NCBI RefSeq assembly: GCF_000787575.1
Contig: NW_012236495.1
Coordinates: 145,747-209,746 of the forward strand
Source: Acytostelium subglobosum LB1
Lineage: Eukaryota; Evosea; Eumycetozoa; Acytosteliales; Acytosteliaceae
DNA length: 64,000 nt
Reading direction: 5' to 3'
Of the stretch, positions 44,744 to 56,052 are shown in pieces (position 1 is the stretch's first letter; every line of letters starts with the position of its first letter). Under the pieces are notes generated by a model. That model did no database searches. It saw only the letters and a program-made list of their open reading frames with translations, and was not told where the DNA came from. A program made the translations under genes and the position numbers.

Positions 44744-45038
44744 TATTGTTATTTATTCAATTACCATCGCGACAACAACAGACTCCAACCTCGCTAGAGT
44801 ACTCATATTTGTACTATACACAAACCTTATTATAATAACAACAACAACTCTCTCTCTTTGGTTGGTAATACATACATTCAATCATTCATTCATTCATTCA
44901 TTCATTTGAGGACAATCATTGCAAAGATGTGATCTCATCTCAAACACAATCTTTGAAATTGAACACTTTTTGCATAGACATCATCATTGATTAGTTAGTA
45001 ATTCTGATTCAACAACATATACATATAGAGATATAACA

Positions 45039-45619
45039 ATGACAACAACAGCAACGACTGATGTAGTAGTAAAGATATCAAACCTTTCATGGCTACATGG
45101 AAAGTGGAGTGGACCTGGAAACGGTATCTATCCAACCATCAAGCCATTCAAATACACAGAGAACCTCAAGTTCAAGTTCAATGGCAAGCAGATTGAGTAC
45201 AAGTATGATACTATCATCATCATCATCAACATCATCAACATCAATAATACTAATACTCAATCAAACAACACACAAGACAAACTACACTGAGTGCAAGTGG
45301 ACAGTTGATGCACTTTGAGACTGGACTGGTTAGAGTTCTTCCAACTGGAAGGATTGAGATGACTATTGTACAGGGCAGTGGAGTAGCAGACTTTTATGAG
45401 GGTACATTGGAGACAAAGGATAACATGACATCGTTGACATTCAAGATGACACATATCAGTAGATCACCATGTGCCAGAGAGCCACATGTTACCAACGCAC
45501 TTCGTCAATTCACGCTCGACACCTCCAACAACACTCTCCACGTCTACATGGAGATGGCAACAACTACCACTCCACAACTAGTCGAACATCTTCGTAGTGA
45601 ACTCAAGAAGTTGCAATAA
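45039..45619 (+). CDS. Nitrobindin-like (THAP4 C-terminal type) haem-binding beta-barrel protein
   Basis: Exons 45039-45202 and 45277-45619, 168 residues. The fold starts LSWLHGKWSGPGNGIYPTIK, the signature G-x-W-x-G-x-G-x-YPTI. It continues FKYTENLKFKF, QLMHFETGLVRVLPTGRIEM and VQGSGVADFYEGTLE, matching the THAP4/nitrobindin barrel order. Known members bind ferric haem and isomerise peroxynitrite to nitrate. The proximal haem His of the family is expected near the C-terminus; a His is present in HVTNALRQF, but I cannot confirm the match. It lies 295 bases after p22phox on the same strand and 71 bases from the eL6 stop. Confidence 0.88.
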
Positions 45620-45690
45620 ACATGCGAGCATGCTGTCAGACATAAGTTAAGTTATCCATCGAGTGTTTATTGGTTGCACTGGCAGTTGAC

Positions 45691-46817
45691 TTAGAACTTG
45701 AGGGCGTGTGGGAACTCACCGGAGCGGAGGAAGAACTTGGTCTTCAAGTAGAGGCACAACTCCTTCTGACCCTTGAGGGCGGCCAAGATGGCGGCATCGA
45801 CGGCCTTCTGGTCGGCAACGCGAGCCTCTGGGAGCTGCTTCTTCTCCTTCTTCTCGGTCTTCTTCTCGCCGTCCTTGAAGAACTCGCCCTCGGACTTCTT
45901 GGTGGTGGCCTTCTTCTCGGCACNGGAAGTAGGCGTCGTTGATCTTCTCGTCAACCTTGACGTTGGCAATGTTCACCTTGGTGGAGGTGGCGATGACGTA
46001 ACGCTGGTCAATACGTCTCAAGGGGACACCGTTCATTCTGAATGGACCTGTAAGAGTTGGATGCAAACAGATAGGGAGTATGGTTGGTTAGAACCACTGA
46101 TGATTCAAGTAGGTGATGGGTAGGAGGCGAGCGGATGCGCATGTACGGACATCATATCGACACGCCATCAAGACATCAGCATCGTCCACCATGCAAGAGA
46201 GGGAGCGATGAGGATGCAGATGTGTGGAGTAGCGAAAGAACGAAGCGAGCTAGTCTATTGCCCCGGTCCATCGAAACTATGCGATGCGGACCAGGACGAG
46301 ACTGTTGTTGCCCGTCGTCTGACGTCTAGGGGGTGATGCCGATGCGATCCGTCGTTGATCCTCCTACATATTTATCACCTACGATGATCATAGTATGTCG
46401 TGTCGACGATGTTGTGCGATGGTCGAGGCGGGGTGAGTACTTACCGGTGATCAACAAGAGACCAGAGGTGAGCTGCTTCAAGAAGACAACACGCTTGCCA
46501 GCGAAACGACCGGCAACGACGATGAGGACGGTACCTGGGGTGATGGACTTGCGGAGGGAGATTGGGGCGACGCTGTGAGCACGGTTGGCAGCACGGACCT
46601 CACAAGCATCAACTGGGGCGTATCTTGGGACCTTCTCCTTGAGCTGGACCTTCTTGCCTCCCTTGATGGTGGCCTCACGGACAACTGGGGCTGGGGCAGC
46701 CTTCTTTGGGGTGACGACCTTGTTCTTCTTGCACAAGTAGATGCGGGTACGCTTGGCGAGGGTACGCTTGCTGAACTTGCGGAGGCCTGAGGCAACGAGT
46801 GGGTTTTCAATAGCCAT
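45691..46817 (-). CDS. rpl6: 60S ribosomal protein L6 (eL6)
   Basis: Exons 46817-46445 and 46047-45691, 242 residues once a spurious N at 45924 is ignored. Exon 1 has [20 protein letters not shown] and the KOW-like core [34 protein letters not shown]. Exon 2 has [20 protein letters not shown] and [18 protein letters not shown], then a Lys/Glu-rich tail. Without removing the N the frame breaks after DAYF. eL6 is a structural protein of the large ribosomal subunit. The intron is 397 bases, several times longer and more GC-rich than others here. Upstream, CCACAG lies 11 bases before the ATG and may be the 3' end of a 5'UTR intron. Confidence 0.96.
45924..45924. other. Ambiguous base that breaks the eL6 frame
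   Basis: A single N. Deleting it restores the eL6 frame; replacing it by any base does not. Confidence 0.95.
46048..46444 (-). other. Unusually long GC-rich intron of eL6
   Basis: 397 bases between a GTAAGT donor and a TTACAG acceptor. It lacks the TTGA repeats common elsewhere and has a hairpin at 46265-46292 (GGTCC with GGACC, then ATCG with CGAT). Ribosomal-protein introns often host snoRNAs, but I could not assign C/D boxes. Content unknown. Confidence 0.55.
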
Positions 46818-47493
46818 TTGTGAGTGTCTGTGGTATCGATTGCGATTGATTGATTGGTATTAGAATGATGTTGATACTAGGATGATGATATCATTGATGA
46901 TTGTTCGTCATTGTATAAGTCCTACCTGTGGATACCTGTTATTCGATGGATTCTGGAATGAATGGTCAATTGAATGAAAATCGCTCGCTATCACATCAAC
47001 TGGTCGTGGTTAGTGCATGAGAGTGTAAAGTCGAAACAAAAAAACAAAACTTCAATTAATTATAAAAAAAACAAACTTGATTTGACCTCTAGAAGTTCGT
47101 AAATAATCATACAATGATCTGAAATGATGGTTAAATGAATGAATGAATGTAAGGAATAACAGTTCATTTGGATAATAGACCCATTATATATACACACCAA
47201 CTTTATATAAAAAGGATATGATCTAAGGTTTATCAAATCAAGCTTGATGACATGTATTCAATTGAAGATGAACATCACCTGTTCGTGAATGATATAAAGA
47301 GAAAGAGAAAGAGAAAGAGAAAGAGTAATGTAGGAGTGAATGAAAGAATGAATGAAGGAAAGAGAGACTTCCCACTATCTCTGAAAAAGGTAATAGGAGA
47401 TGTGAGTGTGTGAGTGTGTGTTGGACATAGTGACCATGTCAAAGGGACAACATCTGGAGACTGGACTGGACCATGTTAGTAAGTCCGACATCC

Positions 47494-47529
<36 letters not shown>

Positions 47530-47613
47530 TTAGTATCTATTACATTTCCAAAGATAAATAATATATAAATAATCAATCAAATAGATTAGTATTAATAAGA
47601 GAACAAACAACAA
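46818..47613. other. Bidirectional intergenic (eL6 / GPC acyltransferase)
   Basis: Holds a GAGAAA hexamer run at about 47298-47324 and an ATA trinucleotide run at about 47495-47530. A probable eL6 5'UTR intron lies in the first 100-150 bases. No gene seen. Confidence 0.6.
47495..47530. repeat. ATA trinucleotide microsatellite
   Basis: About eleven perfect ATA/TAA units in the promoter region of the acyltransferase gene. Confidence 0.95.
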
Positions 47614-49258
47614 ATGGATGACAACAATAATAATATTGATAAAGTTGAGATTGATACTCAGCAACAACAAGAGGATCAATCAAANGAATGAGAAAGAAGT
47701 TCCACCAATACCAAATATCCCATCAATCAAAGTGGATGAAGTCAGTTTAGAATCATTGGAAGACAATGATAATGACAATGACAATGATGGTGATAAANGT
47801 TGAGAAACATTCAAAAGTAGGAGAGTTGAGTCCATCATCGAGACGACTCAAAGATAAATCAAAGGACAGTGATAAATACTTGGATGAGATATTATCACCT
47901 AGTTCTCCAATTGGACAATTCAAGAAGAGCATTGATGACCGACGACATCGATTCGTAGACCAAAAGATGTTGGCCAAACTCAAAGTCCTCGAGTTTGTAA
48001 ACAGCAGGCGAGAAGAATTCGAGCAACTCCTTCTCAAGAAAGGCGCCTCCGACCTCCTTCGCACCGGTGACAAGTTGGCCTTTGTCATGGGTATGTGTTC
48101 CATACCATCATTCATTCATTCAATCAACTAATCATTCATTCAATCAATTATTCAAACATGGTAGGTGTATTGAACTTATGTATAATATCCTTTGTATATG
48201 GCCGCGCTCCGAAGTATATCCCGGATGTATTTGCGGTGGAGTTCTGTCTTGGATTTATACTGAGACTGTATTCATATCGCAAGAAGAAGCAACATTACTT
48301 CCTCTTTGACTATTGCTACTATGCCAACTTCATGCTACTTTGGTATACTCATGGACCCGAGTACGTACGTAGTTCCACCGTCCTCTTCAAGATATGTTTC
48401 AGTTTCTGTAATGGTCCACTAATGTGGGCAATTGTTGCTTGGAGGTATGTAGTCCATCCATCCATCCATTGATTGATCGAGAATGATAGATTGACCATTT
48501 TGAACAAACTTAGGAACTCATTGGTATTCCATTCACTTGATAAGGCCACTTCAGTATTGATACATATACTGCCAGCTATTGTTACGGCCAGTGTGAGATG
48601 GCATATATTACCAGCGACTCATCCAATTGATAAGGAGTCATTGACGGCAACTTGGACAGAGACATTCTGGATACCAATGTTCTTTTACTTGCTCTGGCAG
48701 ACTATATATGTATATGTTATGTTGTTGCGACAGAATACTATACGTGAGAGAAACTATATAACTACATTGAACTTCTTGACCAATCATCAAAGCAATAGTA
48801 TAGTCTCACGTATACTCAACATCCTGCCAACCAAGAAGGTCTACATATTCATGCTATCACAACTACTCTACACCATCCTCACCATGCTACCATGCAAGAT
48901 ACTCTACAACAACATGAACCTTCATCTCGGATACATTGTCTGCATGCTATTGGTGTGCATTTGGAATGTGAGTAGTACCCTGACCTCTCATTCATCCATT
49001 CAATGGATTGATTACTAACCTTATCTTATACGACAGGGCGCCAACTATTATATTGAGTTCTTTAGCACTCACTATGTTAAGCAACTGAAGGAGAAGGAGC
49101 AACGATGGAAGAAGACTATTGTGTCGTCGTTTGGTGCAGGTGACATGTCACCAATGATGCAATCATCCACAAACCAATCAACAACATCGGACAACGCAAT
49201 CGGTGAAGTAGGCTCCTCGCCCCAGCTCCTGTCGGTTGGTGGAGATGGCAACAACTGA
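47614..49258 (+). CDS. Glycerophosphocholine acyltransferase (Gpc1/DUF2838 family)
   Basis: Four exons: 47614-48090, about 48162-48445, about 48514-48969 and about 49037-49258. The start is MDDNNNNIDKVEID. Two Ns at 47685 and 47798 each break the frame, and deleting both restores one long frame. A soluble N-terminus with SSRRLKDKSKDSDKYLDEIL and KLKVLEFVNSRREEFEQLLL precedes about eight membrane helices. Family motifs are present: VFAVEFCLGFILRLYSYRKK, LLWYTHGPEYV, NSLVFHSLDKATSVLIHILP, HILPATHP. Gpc1 enzymes acylate glycerophosphocholine to lysophosphatidylcholine, giving a salvage route to PC, in the ER membrane. The C-terminal tail is Ser/Gly-rich and cytosolic. Confidence 0.92.
47685..47685. 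other. Ambiguous base breaking the GPC acyltransferase frame
   Basis: A single N in exon 1. Removal gives SKNEKEVPP in frame. Confidence 0.93.
47798..47798. other. Second ambiguous base breaking the same exon
   Basis: A single N. Removal gives GDKVEKHSKVGE in frame. Confidence 0.93.
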
Positions 49259-50684
49259 TTGGATTTGATTGGATAGATGGACCATGTGGATAAGATTAAT
49301 TGATTGATTCATTGATTGAATAAGAATTAATTGACGGCTGGCCAGTCAGCCGTTGTTTGATTGTTAACAAACATTAAACTTCCTTTTGACAAAGGGAGAG
49401 ACACAGGGTCATGTGACCATACCATACCATACCATATCAAGTGATGCCACACTTCAAAGATCCAACCAATATTACATCTTACAAATGCAGGTCAAATCAT
49501 TCAGGTTGCAGGTACACTTCGCCATGGAATTGACATTGACAGTCTGTCTGAATGATCATTCAATCAGAAGTGATAAATATAGACGCACTAAGTGTTGTGT
49601 GTTGTGCTTATACATACGTGTGAGATGGTACTGCTTGCTGCTGTGTAGATGTTGGGTCATCTACAGATGTTTCCCATTTAGGTAATAAATGACTGAATAG
49701 AGCGATCAGTTCAGTTGTCTGTCTGTGTGTGTGGTATGTTTGTGTCCTTTCAACGTCTTGATGCATGGATGGAGTCAATCCGGCGGAGTGACACAAAGCA
49801 AGAGGCAGGCCAACAAGTGATTGAATGCTCACTCATTCATATCACATCATATCATTGACATTCATCATAAGTCATTCTGTTTATTCGTGCAGAGCATAGA
49901 TAAGCACAGATCATCACCCACTACACACAGCAACACAACACCAAACGCACCGAAGATCAAAAAACTCTTGTGTTTGGAACTACCCCCACACCAATTCCCA
50001 CAATCACCTGAACGATCACCCCGTGTGTGTCATCAAATCAAACAAACACACTCACATTCGCCCACACAAGCAACACACAGCTAACACCACTTTGGAGAAT
50101 TAATGCCACTCACAGCTTGATGATGTCCAACCACAATGATGTTTATGTGTTGATCAAACAAGCTGATGAATGTATCGATCACTCACTATCACTCCAATGT
50201 GTATGAATGAATGAATGCATGATTGACTGTTGTGTGTGAGTGTTCGCGAGTGCTCTTGGACATACCAATCAATTCTTTGTCCATGATCGACAGCTCAGCT
50301 AAGTCACTGACTGACAGTGCCACGGCTAAATATAGTGTGGCCACCATTGATCAGCACCTGCCAACAGCTCCTGATGTTATTTTTGGTAGGTAGCCTGTCC
50401 ATGACCCGGGCTCAATCCACCAATATATATAAACATGGAATGATCCATTCCATTTCATAATCAGTCAGTCAATCAGTCAATCAGTCAGTCAATCAGATTT
50501 AAATAAGCAACAACTACAACAACAACAATTACATCAATAACAATTACATCTCATCGATCGACACTTATACTTAACACTCATTCATACACTCATACACTCA
50601 ATCAATCAATCAATTATAACATTCGATCAATCAATCAATCAATCATACCATCTCACTACCACCCATCATTCAATCATACATCTT
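49259..50684. other. Upstream region of GATA factor gene
   Basis: At 1.4 kb this is the second longest non-coding region. It contains a CATAC run near 49418-49435, a CAGT/CAAT run at about 50461-50495, a TATA-like block at about 50422-50431 and many ATCA units. Long 5' regions are common for developmental regulators. No gene seen. Confidence 0.6.
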
Positions 50685-51698
50685 ATGGATTTTGAAGATC
50701 AACTGTATACTACCCTTACTTATAATATGAACGAGAGAATGAATAACTCCAACTCCAACTCCAACTCCAACAACTCAAACAACAATCACTTGAACAGCAT
50801 GCTCCATCATTTGAACAATAGTTATAATATGAAGGAGAGTGTAAACAATCACGTGCTACACTACCACCCATACGCCAAGCCCACCCCCACCATCCAGGTG
50901 CCCCAACATCAACTTCTCCACCCACAACAACAACAACAACAACAATATCCAAGCATTTACCAATCTCCACTCATGTCCATGGTGCCCAACTCATCGCCAT
51001 TCGTGTCGCCACGCGGCTCCACCCCACCCCAACTGTTCCTCTGCTCCACGCCCACAATGACCTCGAGCTCGCCATCGATTGGCGTCAGCTCCGACTCGAT
51101 CCGCCTCGAGTATGGCGGCAGCCAGGGCGACCTCAGCGAGGCCACCTCGCCCAAGAAGAATGGATTCTTTGAGATGACCGCCAACCTGCTCGACCTTTGC
51201 AAGAGGATCGACAATGAGCGTGGCGTCTCGGAGGAGAAGTCCAAGATGCTCACGCTGCTGCACGACGAGCTGGACATCATTGTCAAGCGCATCAACAAGG
51301 TCAAGAAGAACAAGCTGCCCTACGCGCCAATATTGCCAGAGAAGGCCAAGAGCGACTTTATCGATCTGCGTCCACGCCGCAACAGACGCTGCAAGTTAGT
51401 GCAGAAGGAGAACGAGGACAATTTGCAGTGCTTGAGATGTGGCACCAAGGAGTCGCCAGAGTGGCGCAAGGGTCCAGATGGATGCAAGTCATTGTGCAAC
51501 GCCTGTGGACTATACTACGCCAAGACCAAGAAGCGCGAGTCAGAGTTGAGTGATAGCAATGGCAGCATCAACATCGCCTCTTCCACTCAACAGTTGGTCA
51601 CCAAGAAGCAAGCACCATTGAGCAGCATTATCAACAGTGGCAGTGGTAGCAACAGCAGCACTTCGTTGATCAGCATCAATAGTTTGATCAACAATTGA
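50685..51698 (+). CDS. GATA-type zinc-finger transcription factor
   Basis: Single exon, 337 residues. The N-terminal half is rich in N, S, H, P and Q. A helical segment ([31 protein letters not shown]) could be a coiled coil. The zinc finger lies at about residues 248-275: [18 protein letters not shown] then [15 protein letters not shown], that is C-x2-C-x18-C-x2-C, with the conserved W-R-x-GP and LCNACGL core. A basic patch (RPRRNRRCK) precedes it. It is a nuclear protein expected to bind (A/T)GATA(A/G). Dictyostelids have a large gta family, and I cannot say which member this is. The tail is S/G-rich. Confidence 0.94.
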   Translation: MDFEDQLYTTLTYNMNERMNNSNSNSNSNNSNNNHLNSMLHHLNNSYNMKESVNNHVLHYHPYAKPTPTIQVPQHQLLHPQQQQQQQYPSIYQSPLMSMVPNSSPFVSPRGSTPPQLFLCSTPTMTSSSPSIGVSSDSIRLEYGGSQGDLSEATSPKKNGFFEMTANLLDLCKRIDNERGVSEEKSKMLTLLHDELDIIVKRINKVKKNKLPYAPILPEKAKSDFIDLRPRRNRRCKLVQKENEDNLQCLRCGTKESPEWRKGPDGCKSLCNACGLYYAKTKKRESELSDSNGSINIASSTQQLVTKKQAPLSSIINSGSGSNSSTSLISINSLINN

Positions 51699-52325
51699 AT
51701 TGATTGATGAGTTCCAGGTCCTGTCCAAATCCAGCCCCACTCACTCAATCATTCAATCAATCAATCAATCAATCACATTTTTCACCTAACCAACTCAACA
51801 CAATTGTAACAGTAGTCAATCAATCAATCACTCCATACATCAACATCAACATCCAAATAATATCCAGCAATCTACAATTTTGATTGCCATCATTCGTCCA
51901 ATCCCAAGTCCAATCAAGTTCAATCCAAGTGCATTCCAGCGAGTCCTCAAATTGTACAATCTGCTCGCCAACAATCAATGTTGTACATTAAGTTTTACAA
52001 TAACCTTCACATTAGAATAAACTATTCTGTCCCCTTTGGTTCCAACCATATATATCATTATCATTCTCTATCTCTTTATCACTTGATCTCAAACTCAACC
52101 CATACCCTTACCCTTGCCCTTGCCCTCACACACTTCAGTCGTTCGTTCGTTTTTCATTCAATTCAAAATAAATAAATAAATTAAAAGAGTTGTGTGTGAG
52201 GAGATGATTTTGAGAAACGACCAAGTCGATGATTGAGTATCACGCTCATCTCTTTATCTCTTTCAAAAAGTGTAATAATAATATATAACACATCACATAC
52301 AATTCATACAATATATAATAATAGA
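51699..52325. other. Intergenic (GATA factor / PNO1)
   Basis: Rich in TCAA/ATCA repeats, with a C-rich degenerate CCCTTA/CCCTTG stretch near 52098-52125. No gene seen. Confidence 0.6.
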
Positions 52326-53380
52326 ATGTCAGAAACAGTTGATACAGCGTCAGTAGCTACTAATATAGAGGCACCTGTTAAGGAGATTGCATTGGCCTCA
52401 ATCGATAAGGAAGTAAAGAAGAACAAGAGAGCTAGAGATGATGACAATGACATCGATCAGGATATGGCCGATACAGGTCCAAACAAGAAGCCAAGCTTCC
52501 CTCAGATTACAGTTGAAGATAATGTATGTGTCTATTATCATTGATTGATTGATTGATCAATATGCTAACGTGTACATCATCATTATACAGGGAGGAGTAC
52601 AAATTAGAAAGATTACAATCCCACCCAACAGAATGGCACCACTCAAGGGTAACTGGCAACAGATCTATGAACCAATCGTCAACCATCTTAAGCTACAAAT
52701 CAGAATGAACCTTCAATCAAAGAAGGTCGAGATTAGAGTATGTGTCCTAAACCTTTGATTGAATGATTGATCGACATCATTATACTCACTCATTCACTCA
52801 ATCAATCAATCTTAGACATCAGAGGGTACACTGAATCCAGGTGCATTGCAGAAGGCCTCTGACTTTGTACATGCCTTTGCTCTTGGTTTCGAAGTTAATG
52901 TAGGTTTGAGTTAATCGATGGAGTGGATGAAGACACGCGACCAACTTGATGTCCATCATACTGACCCTGATCCCATCATGAACACACAGGACGCCATTGC
53001 TCTGCTGAGGCTCGACGATTTATATATAGACTCATTCGATATTGAAGATGTAAAGACACTGAAGGGAGATAACCTGTCACGTGCTATAGGACGTATTGCT
53101 GGAAAGGACGGCAAGACCAAGTTTACCATTGAGAACACTACCAAGACAAGAATAGTGTTGGCTGACAAGTATGTTGATGAATTGATTGATTGACTTAACT
53201 GATCGCCTAACACATCCATCCATCCAATCCCAATCAATCAGACGTATCCATATTTTAGGATCATATGCCAATATCCGTGTTGCCAAGGACGCCATCTGTA
53301 ACTTGATTATGGGTTCGCCGCCTGGAAAGGTCTACGCCAAGCTTAGAACTGTGGCCACACGTATCTCTGAGAGGTTCTAA
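52326..53380 (+). CDS. pno1: RNA-binding protein PNO1 (Dim2), ribosome biogenesis
   Basis: Five exons (52326-52523, 52591-52737, 52816-52899, 52990-53168, 53242-53380), 248 residues, near the family length of about 250. After a charged, partly basic N-terminus come [20 protein letters not shown] and [20 protein letters not shown]. The C-terminal KH domain has [39 protein letters not shown] and [18 protein letters not shown], ending SERF. PNO1 binds the 3' end of 18S pre-rRNA and directs the Nob1 nuclease during 40S maturation in nucleus and cytoplasm. Its introns show TTGA units near the 5' splice site and TCAA units near the 3' site. Convergent with the GCKR-like gene. Confidence 0.96.
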
Positions 53381-53525
53381 AAGGCGAGCTTGCGCGAGTC
53401 TTGCTCCTCAATCCACACACACGCAATCATTGACATCAATAACAATAACACATGGTGTTGTTATCCTTTAAACTTAAGTTAACTTTATTATGAGTCGACA
53501 GCGACGATGGCGAGGACTACGAGGA

Positions 53526-55349
53526 CTACGACGACTTGGCCATGGCGTCATTGAGGATCTTGCGAATTGATGGAGTCTGTCTTAGGAGCTCGCGAGCAGC
53601 ACTTGGCGATTGGAAATGGCCGGAAGCCAATAACAGGGCCACTGGAATGATGTGAGTGATGTTGTTGCGCTCGGCATGCTCGATGTGTTTGTAGACTGGC
53701 GCAGTGTCGATGTCGGCTGGCACTGGCGTGTCCTTGTCCAGGCTGTATACTGAACGGAGTAGACACTGTCTGGCGGTGTTGTCGTCTACGCCAAACAACT
53801 TGGCAACAATGCCACATGATCGATAGTATAGCTTGTTGTTTGTCAATCCCAAGTCGATCATTCTGTTTCCAAACACCTTGCCGGCCAGTACAAAGCCACC
53901 GGTCGTCACTGCGTTCAATATCCACTTCAATGACATCTCGATATATGATGGCACGCCATCAATCTCCTTGAATGGTAGTTGGATGTTGATGTTTGTAGTT
54001 TTGTTCCCAAGGACCAGCTGTGTAAAGGGGGGATTGGTCGCGGGGAACATGATCAAGTGAATACTTGGTATGTTGTCGTATGTTTGATCTCGTTTGATAA
54101 TGGCCGTGACTATTGGCGCGAGGGCAATGAGATCGATGCCGCCAACAGCCACTGGTGGCGCGATCAAGATGACTGTGTCGCGTGAGGTAAGAGTTGGGAT
54201 GATCTTGTCTTGGAAGTGAGCCTGGGAGATACAGTACTCCTCAGATATGTGTGAGTGATCACCATCGGCGTTCTGCATTGCCATCCATCCACTCTTGCCA
54301 TCGGCCGAGTCCAGTATGAATCCACGTACGTCAAATGCACCAGCGCCAAATGTTGGAACTGTCTCTGAGGCGTCGACAAAGCCGACCACGCCAAGACTAT
54401 CCTGGCCCAGGTAGTATACATGTCCGCCACTCAGCAATGAGTGTCCGGCTGCTGCAACCAATGGCGCGATGGTGTCCTCATGTCTGTATGTTGCACGACA
54501 CACTTGCTCGTACTCATTCAATCTGTTGATGATGGTGGCGTACACGTCGATATCTGGATTGCTCGACATTGATATCGAGAGTATGAGCTCCAGGAGGATC
54601 TTGGTCGCGCTTCCAGACTTCATTCGCGTCGATCCAGTGAGTGGCTCGGGTCCGACCACAGGGTTGATGATGAAGCGCTTCGTGGGTGCAGTACGCGCGC
54701 TCTGCTCCAAGGCGCGTGCCACATCGGCAAAGGACTTGTCCCACTTCTCGATTGGATTGACTCGTGCCAACTCGATCGGATTGAAGCCCATCAGTGAGAT
54801 GATATGACGTTGAGAACTGCTGTCACAGCTGAGCAGTCTGTCAATCTGGCCGGCTACATAGGGTGCGCTGAGGCCGCATGTCACACCGATGTACACGACT
54901 GTGGAGTTGGGTCGCGCGAGTATGGCGTCGATGTCAGTGACGGCGCGAACGAGGTCGTCCTCCGCGCCTTCAATGCCAACAGTGAGTGCTCTATCTCCAC
55001 CAGCGATGAGGTAGTGGTAGTTGACGTTGTTGGTCAGATGTGGTGTGGACCAACGTCTGGCAGAGTTGGCCAAGAAGAAGGCCAGACGTCCACTTGTGCC
55101 AGCACCGGCGACCACGATATCCACAGTCTTTTTGCCGTCACTGCGACAAGACTGATGTATAAGATCACGGATTGATTCAATCATATTGGTCAATGTTTGA
55201 ATTGAATCATTGTCGTTCAGACCAGAGTGATGTCTGTAGCCACTAAATATCTGGCCATCAGTCTGTCTAAACAATCTGATCATCTCCAGTGGTGACACAC
55301 TATCCAACCCTGTCGTCAACTCATTTGGTGTCTCTGTTATTGCTTGCAT
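53526..55349 (-). CDS. gckr: Glucokinase regulatory protein (GCKR)-like double-SIS protein
   Basis: Single exon, 607 residues, close to animal GCKR (about 625). The first SIS domain has VDIVVAGAGTSGRLAFFLAN and ALTVGIEGAEDDLVRAVTDI, VVYIGVTCGLSAPYVAGQID. This is followed by GPEPLTGSTRMKSGSATKIL. The second half has a further SIS-like domain (GGHVYYLGQDSLGVVGFVDA, TVILIAPPVAVGGIDLIALA) and a helical lid with FGVDDNTARQCLLRSVY. The architecture is the MurQ/GCKR family. Bacterial MurQ is a single-SIS etherase of about 300 residues, so the length argues for GCKR. GCKR inhibits glucokinase under control of fructose phosphates. Whether this amoeba protein regulates a hexokinase is unknown. Confidence 0.88.
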   Translation of the reverse strand: MQAITETPNELTTGLDSVSPLEMIRLFRQTDGQIFSGYRHHSGLNDNDSIQTLTNMIESIRDLIHQSCRSDGKKTVDIVVAGAGTSGRLAFFLANSARRWSTPHLTNNVNYHYLIAGGDRALTVGIEGAEDDLVRAVTDIDAILARPNSTVVYIGVTCGLSAPYVAGQIDRLLSCDSSSQRHIISLMGFNPIELARVNPIEKWDKSFADVARALEQSARTAPTKRFIINPVVGPEPLTGSTRMKSGSATKILLELILSISMSSNPDIDVYATIINRLNEYEQVCRATYRHEDTIAPLVAAAGHSLLSGGHVYYLGQDSLGVVGFVDASETVPTFGAGAFDVRGFILDSADGKSGWMAMQNADGDHSHISEEYCISQAHFQDKIIPTLTSRDTVILIAPPVAVGGIDLIALAPIVTAIIKRDQTYDNIPSIHLIMFPATNPPFTQLVLGNKTTNINIQLPFKEIDGVPSYIEMSLKWILNAVTTGGFVLAGKVFGNRMIDLGLTNNKLYYRSCGIVAKLFGVDDNTARQCLLRSVYSLDKDTPVPADIDTAPVYKHIEHAERNNITHIIPVALLLASGHFQSPSAARELLRQTPSIRKILNDAMAKSS

Positions 55350-56052
55350 ATCCTATCTCTCTAACTTTCTATGTAATATGTTTGTATTTTGGAAGACGAA
55401 CGATGATCATCTTTGTAAAGATTGATTGAAATGAACAATTTCGATCACTTATTTGATAAAATATCTACTTTATGATCAAGATTGTTGCAATAGCAACAAC
55501 CCGTAACTCTCTGTCATATTGTTAATTGTCCGAGTTTACTGTTCAACAATATCTCCTTCTTCTCCCCAACGTGTTGGCCTCCCTTTCCCATGAGAAACCA
55601 AGTCTGGTGGGCTCAACCTCTGCTAGACTTTATGTTCAATTAGAGATTGGATGTTTATCGTGTCCATTCTCTATAATCACCTAATCAATCAATAATTTAT
55701 CTTTTATTTCTTGTTGATTTTTTAAAATAACAGACTTTGTAATATATGTTAGTTAGGCAAAGATAGTCTTGGGATTGGTGGTATTGTTTGTGATCAACAC
55801 TTTGGGTGAATGAGTGAGTGGGTGTGCGAACTGATTGATGATCATTGGGGGGAATGGGTCTAGTTGCATTCCCAAATAGCCCATAACCTATCAGAGTCAA
55901 TTTCATTCATTACATCTTACCGTTCAACTTCGACACATCTTAAGAGATAACAACCAGTGTGATCACACTCACTCAATCAATCATTCATTCATTCAATCAA
56001 TCAATCAATCAAAATCAAATATAAGATACAAACAAAGATTAAGGAAGGAAGA
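55350..56052. other. Bidirectional intergenic (GCKR-like / AGXT)
   Basis: AT-rich, with a TCAA run at about 55994-56011 before the AGXT ATG. No gene seen. Confidence 0.6.
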
